This document shows, piece after piece, positions 16,442 to 23,664 of a stretch of DNA of 26,885 bases. The position numbers were made by a program, and so were the translations under genes. The stretch covers positions 1 through 26,885 of the forward strand of contig CAYQAL010000011.1 in assembly GCA_964415465.1 (NCBI GenBank), in the 5' to 3' direction. Source of the DNA: JAGOTP01 sp964415465 (GTDB taxonomy: Bacteria; Patescibacteriota; Patescibacteriia; 2-12-FULL-60-25). Position 1 is the first letter of the stretch, and the number at the start of each line of letters is the position of its first letter. The notes beneath the pieces are model-generated. The model had not been told where the DNA came from. It was given only the letters and a program-made list of their open reading frames with translations, and did no database searches.

Positions 16442-16687
16442 ATGAAGTTCTTTGATGGAAAATTGTTTGGAATTGAAGAAGCGCACCGGGAGGGGAGTCG
16501 GAGCGCTCATTGCCAACGTATGTATTCGTTTTGCTTGTTTTTACCAGGCACGATCTTTCATCGTGAACAGTATTATAATACCATACTTTATTATTTTTGT
16601 CAACGAGAAACAGTACGCATTTATCTCGTAAAAAAGCTTATTTTACAGCTCTTTTTTGCGTTTATCTTCCATGTCACGCATCCATAA
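16442..16687 (+). pseudogene. Truncated 5' end of a second island gene
   Basis: An ATG stands 6 nt after a good SD (AGGAG, in a purine run of 12 bases). The first 20 or so codons (MKFFDGKLFGIEEAHREGSR) look like the start of a real protein. At about 16500-16530 the sequence turns AT-rich and the frame runs on through TATTATAATACC-like DNA into the tail of the opposite gene, ending at 16687. The later residues (rich in Phe, Tyr, Cys) look like non-coding DNA read by chance. I interpret it as the start of a gene cut off when the island's right edge formed. The family is not recognised. Confidence 0.45.
16575..16603 (-). promoter_or_regulatory. Near-consensus promoter pointing into the 3' side of island 1
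   Basis: On the minus strand, TTGACA (16603-16598), 17 bp, then TATTAT (16580-16575). RNA would start near 16568 and run leftward, antisense to the truncated ORF and exporter. It would begin with a small hairpin CACGAT-CTTTC-ATCGTG (16550-16566). No minus-strand gene follows, so it is either an orphan promoter of a displaced gene or drives an antisense/small RNA. Confidence 0.5.
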
Positions 16688-17317
16688 GTCTCGTTGGGTT
16701 TTGTAGACAATGTAGCAGAGGCCTAGGAAGCAAAATCCAAGTACGTAGGGGAGCGCTGGAGCGAGGTGCGTTTTTCCAAAAAAGAGAATTGAGAGGTTGA
16801 TGAGGATGAAAACGAGGCGTAATTCAGTTGGGCCGAGACCTAAGTGTACGAGACGGAATTCGTGCGTCGCACCAAAGGCTAAAAACGAGTTGACCATGTA
16901 GCCGCCACACAGCGCGAGAACAAAGAAGCGTAACATCGGATACTGGTAGCTCGTGAGCATCGCGTAGCCGATCAGGACTGCACACAAGAAGAAGTAGTCG
17001 AGCAGGTGATCCATGTAGTAGCCCCATTTCACGAGGCCTTCTTTTCGATAGCGGCCGACTGCTCCGTCTAGCGAGTCCGTAAACCATTGTCCGATAATCA
17101 AGATGTTCACAGCCCAGAGCCAAGCCGTTTCAAAGCGCGCCAGGTAGCTAAACAGGATAATGCCTAAACTGATTGGCAAAGAAACGAGGGTCAGGTGCGT
17201 AGACCGGATCCAGCTCGGGACCTTGGGCGTCATGAAGTGGATAAACCGTTTTTCGAGCCCAGATAGCCAAGATACGCCAACTTTAGTTTTATCATCGAAT
17301 GTTTGGAGGGTTGCCAT
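16643..17317 (-). CDS. CDP-alcohol phosphatidyltransferase family protein
   Basis: A 224-aa polytopic membrane enzyme. The catalytic motif reads DSLDGAVGRYRKEGLVKWGYYMDHLLD (region about residues 85-115), corresponding to the family pattern DxxDGxxAR...GxxxDxxxD, which binds metal and the CDP-lipid. The usual Ala before Arg is Gly here, and the gap before the next Gly appears one residue longer. Members transfer a phosphatidyl or similar group from a CDP-alcohol to an acceptor alcohol to make phospholipids such as PG or PI. The acceptor is not decided here. A short basic tail ends the protein. It is divergent from the ABC exporter at 17369. No SD. Confidence 0.88.
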   Translation of the reverse strand: MATLQTFDDKTKVGVSWLSGLEKRFIHFMTPKVPSWIRSTHLTLVSLPISLGIILFSYLARFETAWLWAVNILIIGQWFTDSLDGAVGRYRKEGLVKWGYYMDHLLDYFFLCAVLIGYAMLTSYQYPMLRFFVLALCGGYMVNSFLAFGATHEFRLVHLGLGPTELRLVFILINLSILFFGKTHLAPALPYVLGFCFLGLCYIVYKTQRDLWMRDMEDKRKKEL

Positions 17318-17331
17318 AGGTGTCAGGCTAC

Positions 17332-17360
17332 TTCAAAGCCTCTTGAGGATAGCATATACT
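17332..17360 (+). promoter_or_regulatory. Promoter 8 nt before the second ABC exporter
   Basis: TTCAAA (17332-17337), a 17-bp spacer and TATACT (17355-17360). Only 8 nt lie between the -10 hexamer and the ATG at 17369, so the message is probably leaderless. The arrangement matches those before the glycosidase-like gene and the htrA-type gene. Confidence 0.55.
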
Positions 17361-17368
17361 AGATCAAC

Positions 17369-19153
17369 ATGGCGTCTGTTCCTTCACATCGATCGTACTT
17401 GATTGGTCCGGTCTTGCGTGTCTTTTTTGCACACGTCAAACGCTACCGTCTTTTGACGATTGCGTTGACGATCATGCGTATCGCATATGAGGCGATTCAC
17501 CTGGTTGCATTGCCTTATGTCGCTAAGCGCTTGTTTGATGTACTTGCTGCGCCGCCAACTGGTCAGTCGGGAATCGATGGGCCAGTTTCGGTGGTGCTTT
17601 TCTTAGCAGGTACGAGCGTGGCAGCGTGGGTGGTGTTATTTTTTCTGTTTCGCGGCTACTCATACCTCGTTCCCCGCATGATGGCGGATCTTGAACAGAC
17701 CAGCTTTCGGTACATGCTAGGTCACTCATACCAGTTTTTCCAGAACAATTTTAGTGGATCGCTTGTGCGTCGGATTACGCGTATCGCGAAGGCGTTTGAA
17801 GAGCTGTACGACGCTTTTGACCAGAAGCTGCTCCCAATCGTTGTTTCATTCACTGGTATTTTGATGGTCTTGTTCCATCGAAGTACACAGATTGGATTGA
17901 TCGTACTGGTTTGGATTACGGTCATGATGGTCTATAACTATCTCTATGCGCGTTGGAAGGTGGGCTATGACATCAAGCGCGCGGAGCAAGACTCACGCTG
18001 TACAGGATTCCTGTCCGATACCATTTCCAATGAGCTTACGATCAAGCTGTTTGCTGCGAACAAGCGTGAAGTTGAGGGGTATGAGCATGAATCAAATACA
18101 CTTCGGAACATGCGATTGCATATCTTCAAATCGCATCTCACGAACCATTCTGTGCAGGCGATGATCCTGATCGTGATTCAGGTTTTTGTGTTGTGGCTAG
18201 GTATTCGTGCTTGGAGCGAAGGTCGGTTAACGGCAGGGGATATCATCTTGTTCCAAAGTTATTTTGCGATTTTGAGCGGCAAGCTTCTCGATTTTTCGCG
18301 TCTCATTCGGACGTGTTTCAATTCATTTGCTGACGCTACGGAAATGGTTGAAATCTTGGATCAACCGCATGAGATTCAGGATGTGCGAGGCGCCAAAGCG
18401 TTACGTATAGGTAAGGGTCGGGTGCAATTTGATCAGGTGGACTTTTCCTATGGTACGGCGAACGTGTTGAATAAGTTCGAGCTTGATATAAAGCCGGGTG
18501 AAAAGATTGCACTGGTTGGAACTTCTGGTGCTGGAAAATCTACCGTCGTGAAGCTCTTGTTTCGGTTCTATGATGTTACCAAAGGAGCGATTTTGATTGA
18601 CGGACAAGATGTACGAAAAGTCACACAGGACTCATTGCGTTCAAGTATTGCGCTGGTACCACAAGAGCCGATTCTGTTTCATCGCTCGCTGCTAGACAAT
18701 ATTCGTTATGGTCGACCAAACGCTTCTTTGAAAGAGGTCATCAAGGCGGCAAAGTTGGCACATTGTCATGCGTTTATTGATCGTTTGCCGGAGAAATACG
18801 ACACGCATGTTGGTGAGCGTGGGGTAAAGTTGTCTGGAGGTGAACGTCAGCGTGTTGCGATTGCCCGAGCTATTTTGAAAAACGCTCCGATTCTGGTGTT
18901 GGATGAAGCAACATCGAGCCTTGATTCTGAGTCAGAAGGCTTGATCCAGGATGCGCTTCGCACGCTCATGAAAGACAAAACGACGATCGTTATCGCGCAT
19001 CGTCTCTCCACGATCATGTCGATGGATCGCATCGTCATTATGGATAAAGGCCGCGTGACAGACACGGGCACCCATGCTGAACTGGTGCAACAGGCAGGAA
19101 TCTACCAAAAACTCTGGAATTTGCAGGTCGGTGGATTCTTCCAAGACGCCTAA
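17369..19153 (+). CDS. ABC exporter, fused membrane and ATPase domains (594 aa)
   Basis: A standard MsbA/LmrA-type half transporter: about six membrane segments in residues 10-310, then an ATPase with Walker A VGTSGAGKST, Q-loop VPQEPILFHRS, signature LSGGERQRVAIARA, Walker B ILVLDEATSSLD and switch His in IAHRLST. It would form a homodimer exporting lipid, peptide or drug. The substrate is unknown. Codon use (including TTA and TCA) fits the resident genes and not the GC-rich exporter upstream, so the two exporters have different histories. The start follows TATACT by 8 nt. Its stop is followed, still in frame, by a 71-codon coding-like remnant. Confidence 0.95.
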   Translation: MASVPSHRSYLIGPVLRVFFAHVKRYRLLTIALTIMRIAYEAIHLVALPYVAKRLFDVLAAPPTGQSGIDGPVSVVLFLAGTSVAAWVVLFFLFRGYSYLVPRMMADLEQTSFRYMLGHSYQFFQNNFSGSLVRRITRIAKAFEELYDAFDQKLLPIVVSFTGILMVLFHRSTQIGLIVLVWITVMMVYNYLYARWKVGYDIKRAEQDSRCTGFLSDTISNELTIKLFAANKREVEGYEHESNTLRNMRLHIFKSHLTNHSVQAMILIVIQVFVLWLGIRAWSEGRLTAGDIILFQSYFAILSGKLLDFSRLIRTCFNSFADATEMVEILDQPHEIQDVRGAKALRIGKGRVQFDQVDFSYGTANVLNKFELDIKPGEKIALVGTSGAGKSTVVKLLFRFYDVTKGAILIDGQDVRKVTQDSLRSSIALVPQEPILFHRSLLDNIRYGRPNASLKEVIKAAKLAHCHAFIDRLPEKYDTHVGERGVKLSGGERQRVAIARAILKNAPILVLDEATSSLDSESEGLIQDALRTLMKDKTTIVIAHRLSTIMSMDRIVIMDKGRVTDTGTHAELVQQAGIYQKLWNLQVGGFFQDA

Positions 19154-19156
19154 GCT

Positions 19157-19372
19157 AAGGATGGAAAAGAATATCGTTTCCGTGTGCAAACGACCCTCGG
19201 CAAAGAAGACTGGTCACTTGATACCCGTTGGCCGGTTATCTATCCAGAAGCACAACCAAAACGTGCGCAGATCGATCGACCTGCACAGCGTTGGGGAAAA
19301 GCGATTTTGTTTGGGGTGAGTGCGATTCCAGCGACGCTCCTTTATATTGTATTAAAGGTCTTTTTTATTTGA
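19157..19372 (+). pseudogene. In-frame C-terminal remnant of a membrane protein
   Basis: Directly after the exporter TAA and one more codon, the same frame stays open for about 71 codons to the TGA at 19370-19372. The translation starts KDGKEYRFRVQTTLGKEDW and ends in a membrane-like helix ATLLYIVLKVFFI. The composition looks like real protein (charged soluble part, then one hydrophobic segment). There is no ATG in frame; GTG at 19184 could start a 62-aa protein. Most likely it is the tail of a gene whose 5' part was lost, or a small GTG-started membrane peptide. The family is not recognised. Confidence 0.4.
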
Positions 19373-19405
19373 TGATTGGCGAGCGCAATGCGGGTGCGCT
19401 TCTGT

Positions 19406-19801
19406 TTAGTATTCATCCGCTTGTCTGTCATGCTGCGTCGTTGCAAGACTGAGTGTCCCGTTTCCTTTCCCCTTGAACGTATTTGTCCAGATTCGTGTTC
19501 CGTTCAGGTCGAGCGCCGTGAGCTCGCCTCCGCAGCTTACAAATACCATCTCATCTTCAATGAGAAGGGTTGCTGCGTGCCCCCGGCCTGAAATGGGAAC
19601 TTTTTTCAAAAGGGCGCCAGTGTCAGCATTTAGTATTTCCAATGATCCAGTCTCGCACGCCACATACACCCGGTCTTGATGGGCCATCATCTGAATTCTT
19701 CCAGCAGCAATGGACGTTTCCCAAACGATTGTGCCGGTTTGCTGATCGATCGCATGAACGACGCTTCCAACGCACGCAAAAATTCGAGAAGGAATAGGCA
19801 T
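19406..19801 (-). CDS. Small PQQ/beta-propeller repeat protein (131 aa)
   Basis: Three blade-like repeats are visible: VHAIDQQTGTIVWET, LEILNADTGALLKKV and LTALDLNGTRIWTN, with alternating RVYVACETG and MVFVSCGGE strands. Such repeats normally occur in sets of seven or eight, so three in 131 aa is short for a closed propeller. There is no signal peptide, so it may be cytoplasmic or a shortened version of a larger protein. It is divergent from the glycosidase-like gene, sharing a 34-bp intergenic region with overlapping promoter elements. The function is unknown. Confidence 0.75.
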   Translation of the reverse strand: MPIPSRIFACVGSVVHAIDQQTGTIVWETSIAAGRIQMMAHQDRVYVACETGSLEILNADTGALLKKVPISGRGHAATLLIEDEMVFVSCGGELTALDLNGTRIWTNTFKGKGNGTLSLATTQHDRQADEY

Positions 19802-19807
19802 GGCAAG

Positions 19808-19827
19808 ACTCTACCAGATGGTATACT
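19808..19827. promoter_or_regulatory. Divergent pair of extended -10 elements
   Basis: In the 34-bp gap are TGgTATACT on the plus strand (19819-19827), 8 nt before the ATG at 19836, and TGgTAGAGT on the minus strand (19816-19808), 6 nt before the ATG at 19801. Both lack a clear -35. Both messages would have little or no leader, and the polymerases would compete for the same DNA. Confidence 0.5.
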
Positions 19828-19835
19828 AGGAATCC

Positions 19836-21791
19836 ATGAGATCTTTCCTAAAAACATTCATTTTTGGCCTAGCGGCTTTGGTCTTGCTGCCGGTTGGTGT
19901 TCATGCGCAAACATTCACCGACGTTACGAGCAAAACCTTTGAAAAAGACGCGATCGAAGCCGTTTTAGAGCGAGGCTGGATGTCGCCTTTATCTGTGACT
20001 CAATTTGGCTATGGAGCGGCTATTAGCCCTGACCAGTGGTTGTATATGTTGATGTTCCTTCGAACGAGCGATGCCTGTCCGGAGCTTGGAATGACACCAA
20101 CCGGCTATTGGACGTCAGATAATATTCGAGCGTGTCTGTCTGGAGCAGGGGTTCCGGTCTTGACCGAACGTACAGACCGAGTCCGTCGTGATGAGGCGAT
20201 GCAGCAATTATTTGCTTTGCGACGTCGCTCCTTTGCATTTCAAGAACTGCAAGCGAAACCAGCTGGATTTGTTGATCCTACAGATTCAGGGGACATTCCC
20301 GAAAAGCGCCAAGGAGCAATGATTGCCGCCGATCGCCTGAAGCTTATTTTTAGAACAAGTAATAAATTATTACCTGCGTTACCACTCTTGCGTGAAGATG
20401 CTGCGTTGTCTGTGACACGGTTTATCGATTGGGAAAAACAGGGTGGAACAGATCGTGAGACGAACGATCAGCTCACATTGACCAAAGAAGCTAAACTCAA
20501 CCATTGGCGTGATCTGGACACAGATATCTACGTGATTCAGGCAAAGATGGGTGGTGATACGATCGTGAAGCCAATTATTCCACGCCGTTCCTTCAATCCG
20601 GCGAAAGATCCAGCGAAAGAAAAACTGCGAGACGAGTTTGTGTACCAACCTGTGTCTGGATTAGCGAAAGAGTCTGGTGCGATTGCGGCAATCAATGGAT
20701 CCTATTTCAATGTTGAATGGCCATGGGGAGCGTTTGAAGATGTTGCGATGTTGAACGGGAAGATGATATTAGAGCGAACAGACCGTAGTACCTTTATCGT
20801 GTGTAAAGATGGCAAGTTGTATATTGGAAAGTATGATAAGACGCAGCTTGCTAAGATAACATGTACACCGGAGCACATGTTGGGTGCTGGACCATTGTTC
20901 TTGTCCCAAGGCGAGGTGCTGACGGAGAGTACGAAAGAAGGATTTGATGAATACACCCAATGGGAGCGTCGTGTCGGCAAGAACGCGCGTACAGCCGTTG
21001 GAATCTCGGCCGATCGTAAAACAGTCTATTTTATTGTGGTGGCAGGAAAATCATATCCTGCGTTCGGTCGTGGTGGATCGTCACTCGGAGCATTCCTGAA
21101 GGAGAAATATCCGGATATCAGCTACGCGATGATGTACGATGGTGGCGGTTCAAGTTCGTTGTATGCAAAAGGGGAGTTATTGGTTGGCCTTGGGGTGAGC
21201 GGTGGTACATCAGAGCGGTCGGTGATTTCCGCGCTTGGGTTGTTCTCGAAAAAAGCGGAACAAGCGGCGCTCGCTCAATTCAAGAAAGAGCAGGCCAAGC
21301 GTTGGGATAAGACGGTGACAACCGTGAAAATTGAAAAGCCAACGAAGGCGTATACGTGGGAGACGGTGAAAGAAGCAAAAGCCGCAGGAAAGGGTGTAAC
21401 GATGACGGGCTCACGCGGTTCGGCGCTTCAGGTAACCGATGTCAAGAAACGCATTCGAACCTACGATCTGACCTTTGATCTTTTCACGTACGATGTCGCA
21501 TCAAAGCTGACTGTGGTCCGTCGTGAAGGAATGCATGAGAAAGGCTGGAAAATTCCAACGGAGCTTCATGTCATCGACCCTCGCGATGGGAGTGCTACGG
21601 ATATTATTAAATTATTCTCGTACATTCCGGAGAAAGATCGCCCGGATTTAAAGACGTTTGATTTGATTGCCTTCCGTCCGACAGGTGCTGTGTTCACTGA
21701 TGCGACGGGTCGAGTGTGGTTCTACTATGCGAAGGATAAACAGCTGTCTCCCGCGATCTTCCTGAAGAAAGCACCGGCAAAAAAACCGTAA
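19836..21791 (+). CDS. Exported phosphodiester glycosidase (NAGPA/DUF2233) family protein with SLH-like N-terminus
   Basis: A 651-aa protein with a signal peptide (about residues 1-24, ending GVHAQ). Residues about 26-200 have degenerate S-layer-homology-like features (FTDVTSKTFEKDAIEAVLERG, then VRRDEAMQQLFAL). The central domain (about 270-475) has the NAGPA/DUF2233 signatures AAINGSYFN, RTAVGISADRKTVYFIVV, YAMMYDGGGSSSLYAKG and a final GTSERSVISALGLF. The family includes enzymes that remove GlcNAc from phosphodiester-linked sugars. A C-terminal region rich in Lys (about 480-651) has no recognised domain. The likely role is cleavage or modification of surface polysaccharide at the envelope; the substrate is inferred only. 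The start follows TATACT by 8 nt; the weak AGGA before the ATG could also serve as SD. Confidence 0.85.
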   Translation: MRSFLKTFIFGLAALVLLPVGVHAQTFTDVTSKTFEKDAIEAVLERGWMSPLSVTQFGYGAAISPDQWLYMLMFLRTSDACPELGMTPTGYWTSDNIRACLSGAGVPVLTERTDRVRRDEAMQQLFALRRRSFAFQELQAKPAGFVDPTDSGDIPEKRQGAMIAADRLKLIFRTSNKLLPALPLLREDAALSVTRFIDWEKQGGTDRETNDQLTLTKEAKLNHWRDLDTDIYVIQAKMGGDTIVKPIIPRRSFNPAKDPAKEKLRDEFVYQPVSGLAKESGAIAAINGSYFNVEWPWGAFEDVAMLNGKMILERTDRSTFIVCKDGKLYIGKYDKTQLAKITCTPEHMLGAGPLFLSQGEVLTESTKEGFDEYTQWERRVGKNARTAVGISADRKTVYFIVVAGKSYPAFGRGGSSLGAFLKEKYPDISYAMMYDGGGSSSLYAKGELLVGLGVSGGTSERSVISALGLFSKKAEQAALAQFKKEQAKRWDKTVTTVKIEKPTKAYTWETVKEAKAAGKGVTMTGSRGSALQVTDVKKRIRTYDLTFDLFTYDVASKLTVVRREGMHEKGWKIPTELHVIDPRDGSATDIIKLFSYIPEKDRPDLKTFDLIAFRPTGAVFTDATGRVWFYYAKDKQLSPAIFLKKAPAKKP

Positions 21792-21816
21792 TACAGCTAA
21801 AAATAAAAGATCTAGA

Positions 21817-21989
21817 TTGACAAAAAGGCTAATTTAGTTAAGGTTTCCTGTTCCTTATATTAGAGGAGGGGTCTAAAACAGTTCCCTTCGGATGATGATT
21901 TCAGTGAATCTGGAGTCTTTTTCTGAGGGGGCCTGTGGCTGGCCTCTGTAACAACGGGCGTTTGGCTCATCACGTTCGAGGAGGCGGGC
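21817..21989 (+). promoter_or_regulatory. Promoter and leader of GC-rich island 2
   Basis: TTGACA lies at 21817-21822 with AAGGTT or TAAGGT at 16-17 bp spacing. An alternative is TTAGTT (21833-21838), 17 bp, TATATT (21856-21861). The leader then changes from AT-rich to GC-rich and ends in AGGAGG (21979-21984), 5 nt before the phosphatase ATG. A 19-codon ATG frame (21892-21951) lies in it without a usable SD and is not called as a gene. Confidence 0.45.
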
Positions 21990-22727
21990 ATGGTGAAATT
22001 GCGAGGCGCTGGCCTGACGGACCGGGGGAAGAATCCCGACCGTCCGGGCAACGAGGATGCCTTCGCTGTCGACGAGGCTCACGGGCTCTTCGTTGTCTGC
22101 GACGGTATGGGCGGGCACGCGGCTGGTGAAGTCGCGAGCCGGATGGCTGTGGACTGCGTGATCGATGCGGTCCGGGCCGAATCCCTCACTGACCCGATCG
22201 GAGTCCTGGTGGCGGCTGTTCAGCACGCTGACCTGGTGATCTCGATCGAGGCCCGGTTCAAGCCGGAGACGCAGGGGATGGGTACGACGATCGTTGCGCT
22301 CATCCAGTCGGGTGACAAGATCGGCGTGGTCCACGTTGGTGACAGCCGGTGCTACCGGCTGCGTGAGGGTGCTCTCACGCGTCTCACGCGTGACCACTCC
22401 TTCCTCGAGGAGGCCCTTCCTGGCGAAGACGATCTCCAGTTCCGATTCGCGAACGGACCCTACGCCCACACGATCACGCAGTCGGTTGGGCTCGGTAAGA
22501 GTCTCAAGCCGGGCGTGTACCGTGAGGTGTCGCAGGTGGGGGATGTCTACCTGCTCTGCACGGACGGTCTCGCGAGTCCGTCTCGTGAAGTGTCGGACGA
22601 GCAGATCCGCGACATCCTCGTCGCGAACCCAGACCCTGCCGACGCCGCCAAGGCGCTCATCCAGGCCGCGCTCGACGCGGGTGGTCACGACAACGTCACG
22701 GCAGTCGTGGTCACGGTCACTGAGTGA
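21990..22727 (+). CDS. PP2C-family serine/threonine protein phosphatase
   Basis: The 245-aa product has every PP2C/PPM metal and phosphate motif: an N-terminal Arg-rich GLTDRGKNPDRPGNEDAF, VVCDGMGGHAAGE (Asp38), MGTTIVAL, VVHVGDSRCYRLR, LTRDHSFLEEAL, LLCTDGLASPSREVSDEQI and GGHDNVTAVVV. It is a single-domain cytoplasmic Mn/Mg phosphatase that would reverse Ser/Thr kinase signalling. No kinase gene is in the window, which is unusual because bacterial PP2C genes often sit beside one. The start is fixed by AGGAGG 5 nt upstream. Not one TTA, CTA or TCA codon occurs, and the base composition is far more GC-rich than both neighbours, so horizontal transfer is likely. Confidence 0.95.
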   Translation: MVKLRGAGLTDRGKNPDRPGNEDAFAVDEAHGLFVVCDGMGGHAAGEVASRMAVDCVIDAVRAESLTDPIGVLVAAVQHADLVISIEARFKPETQGMGTTIVALIQSGDKIGVVHVGDSRCYRLREGALTRLTRDHSFLEEALPGEDDLQFRFANGPYAHTITQSVGLGKSLKPGVYREVSQVGDVYLLCTDGLASPSREVSDEQIRDILVANPDPADAAKALIQAALDAGGHDNVTAVVVTVTE

Positions 22728-22794
22728 CCAACTGAACTGCTCCCGGCCCCTACGCGAAGAGGGGTCGACAAGGAGGACGCATCCCATCGCGACA

Positions 22795-22830
22795 GAGTAC
22801 CCACTGTACTCGCCGTCGCGGTGGGTGCTC
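22795..22830 (+). terminator. Hairpin after the phosphatase gene
   Basis: GAGTACCCAC and GTGGGTGCTC pair over 10 bp with one G-T pair and a 16-base loop, followed by TTGTAT. An alternative nested fold pairs CGCGAC with GTCGCG around AGTAC/GTACT. The composition drops to AT-rich right after it, so it also marks the right border of island 2. Confidence 0.55.
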
Positions 22831-22854
22831 TTGTATCTACGTGAATTTCGAAGA

Positions 22855-23571
22855 CTATTTTTTACGAGCTACCAACATCAAGTACACCGGAAAGCGGAGT
22901 TCATCTTTCATTTGGGTGATCGGTCGTGGTTCAAGGAGTTGTTCCAACGTAAACCCAGCTTCCAGTAATAGGCGAAGATACGTTTCAATACTCCAATGAT
23001 AGTTCGTAACCGTCGCGCTTTCGCCATCTTCGCGATAGAGTGTGAGGCGATAGGGTAGGCCTTCTTCAAAATAGCGATATGTTTTTTTATAACGTCGAAT
23101 GCGTGCCCAAGAGAAAGACGGGTGCTCTGAGCAAGGATGAGGAATGCAGATAATCAATTGTCCAGACTTGCGCAGAATACGAAACGCTTCTTGGAACGTT
23201 CGCTGAATGTCTACAGCCTTAGAAAAGTTCGACAGCAACGTCACAATGGATACGAGATCAGCTGATGCATTTTTTGCGGGCAGATTTCGTGCATCTCCTT
23301 GAAAGTAGGTCGTGGTTTTTGAATGCTTGCTTTCAGCAGCGCGCTGAATCATCTCAGTCGAAATATCGTAGCCCGTGACTCGGCAGCCAGCTTCGGCGAA
23401 CAAGCGAGAAGATAGGCCAGTACCGCAGGCGATATCAATCACGGATTTGCCTTTTACGTTGAGACTCTTGATGAGCTTCTTCAGCGCCGGGAAAAGAATC
23501 TGTGTATCGTGGATAAAATACCCATAATCCGATACGGCTTCGTTCCAGGTTGATTGTTTCCGGGTGGGCAT
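22855..23571 (-). CDS. Class I SAM-dependent methyltransferase
   Basis: The 238-aa product has motif I VIDIACGTGLSSRLF (about residues 40-54), the acidic end of strand 2 in GYDISTEMIQRA, motif II around FQGDARNLPAKNASADLV, and IICIPHPCSEH. These place it in the Methyltransf_11/25 group of small-molecule or quinone-type methyltransferases. The substrate cannot be told. The product is complete. It is transcribed on its own from the minus strand and ends 25 bp from the island-2 hairpin. TACACT lies 10 nt before the ATG and could be its -10. Confidence 0.9.
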   Translation of the reverse strand: MPTRKQSTWNEAVSDYGYFIHDTQILFPALKKLIKSLNVKGKSVIDIACGTGLSSRLFAEAGCRVTGYDISTEMIQRAAESKHSKTTTYFQGDARNLPAKNASADLVSIVTLLSNFSKAVDIQRTFQEAFRILRKSGQLIICIPHPCSEHPSFSWARIRRYKKTYRYFEEGLPYRLTLYREDGESATVTNYHWSIETYLRLLLEAGFTLEQLLEPRPITQMKDELRFPVYLMLVARKK

Positions 23572-23638
23572 ACGCTAGAAGAGTGTAACCCTATTGTAAG
23601 GAGATGGGCCAATAAGGAGTTATGCTTCCGTAAAACAA

Positions 23639-23660
23639 GCGACCGCCCAGAGGCGGTCGC
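23639..23660 (-). terminator. Terminator of the DUF1993 gene
   Basis: On the minus strand GCGACCGCC and GGCGGTCGC form a perfect 9-bp stem with a 4-base loop, followed by TTGTTTT. It lies 4 bp beyond the DUF1993 stop codon, so it is a textbook intrinsic terminator for that gene. Confidence 0.85.
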
Positions 23661-23664
23661 GTGC

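Noticed and set aside
14471..16516. A 681-codon open frame on the minus strand
   Set aside because: It is exactly codon-aligned antisense to the ABC exporter, whose motifs are unmistakable. It is open because the exporter lacks TTA, CTA and TCA codons. The translation is rich in Arg/Asp/Glu with no recognisable domain.
14124..16540. Insertion sequence or integrative element
   Set aside because: No transposase or integrase gene, no terminal inverted repeats and no target duplications were seen at the borders of the island.
19151..19153. TAA recoded as a sense codon in the second exporter
   Set aside because: The exporter is full length at this stop, and many other genes here end in TAA, TAG and TGA normally. 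The following frame is better explained as a gene remnant.
21892..21951. A 19-codon ATG frame in the phosphatase leader
   Set aside because: The nearest AGGAGG is about 22 nt upstream, too far, and the peptide is too short to judge.
21873..22787. A 304-codon minus-strand frame over the phosphatase gene
   Set aside because: Same cause: codon-aligned shadow of a GC-rich gene. The phosphatase motifs are on the plus strand.
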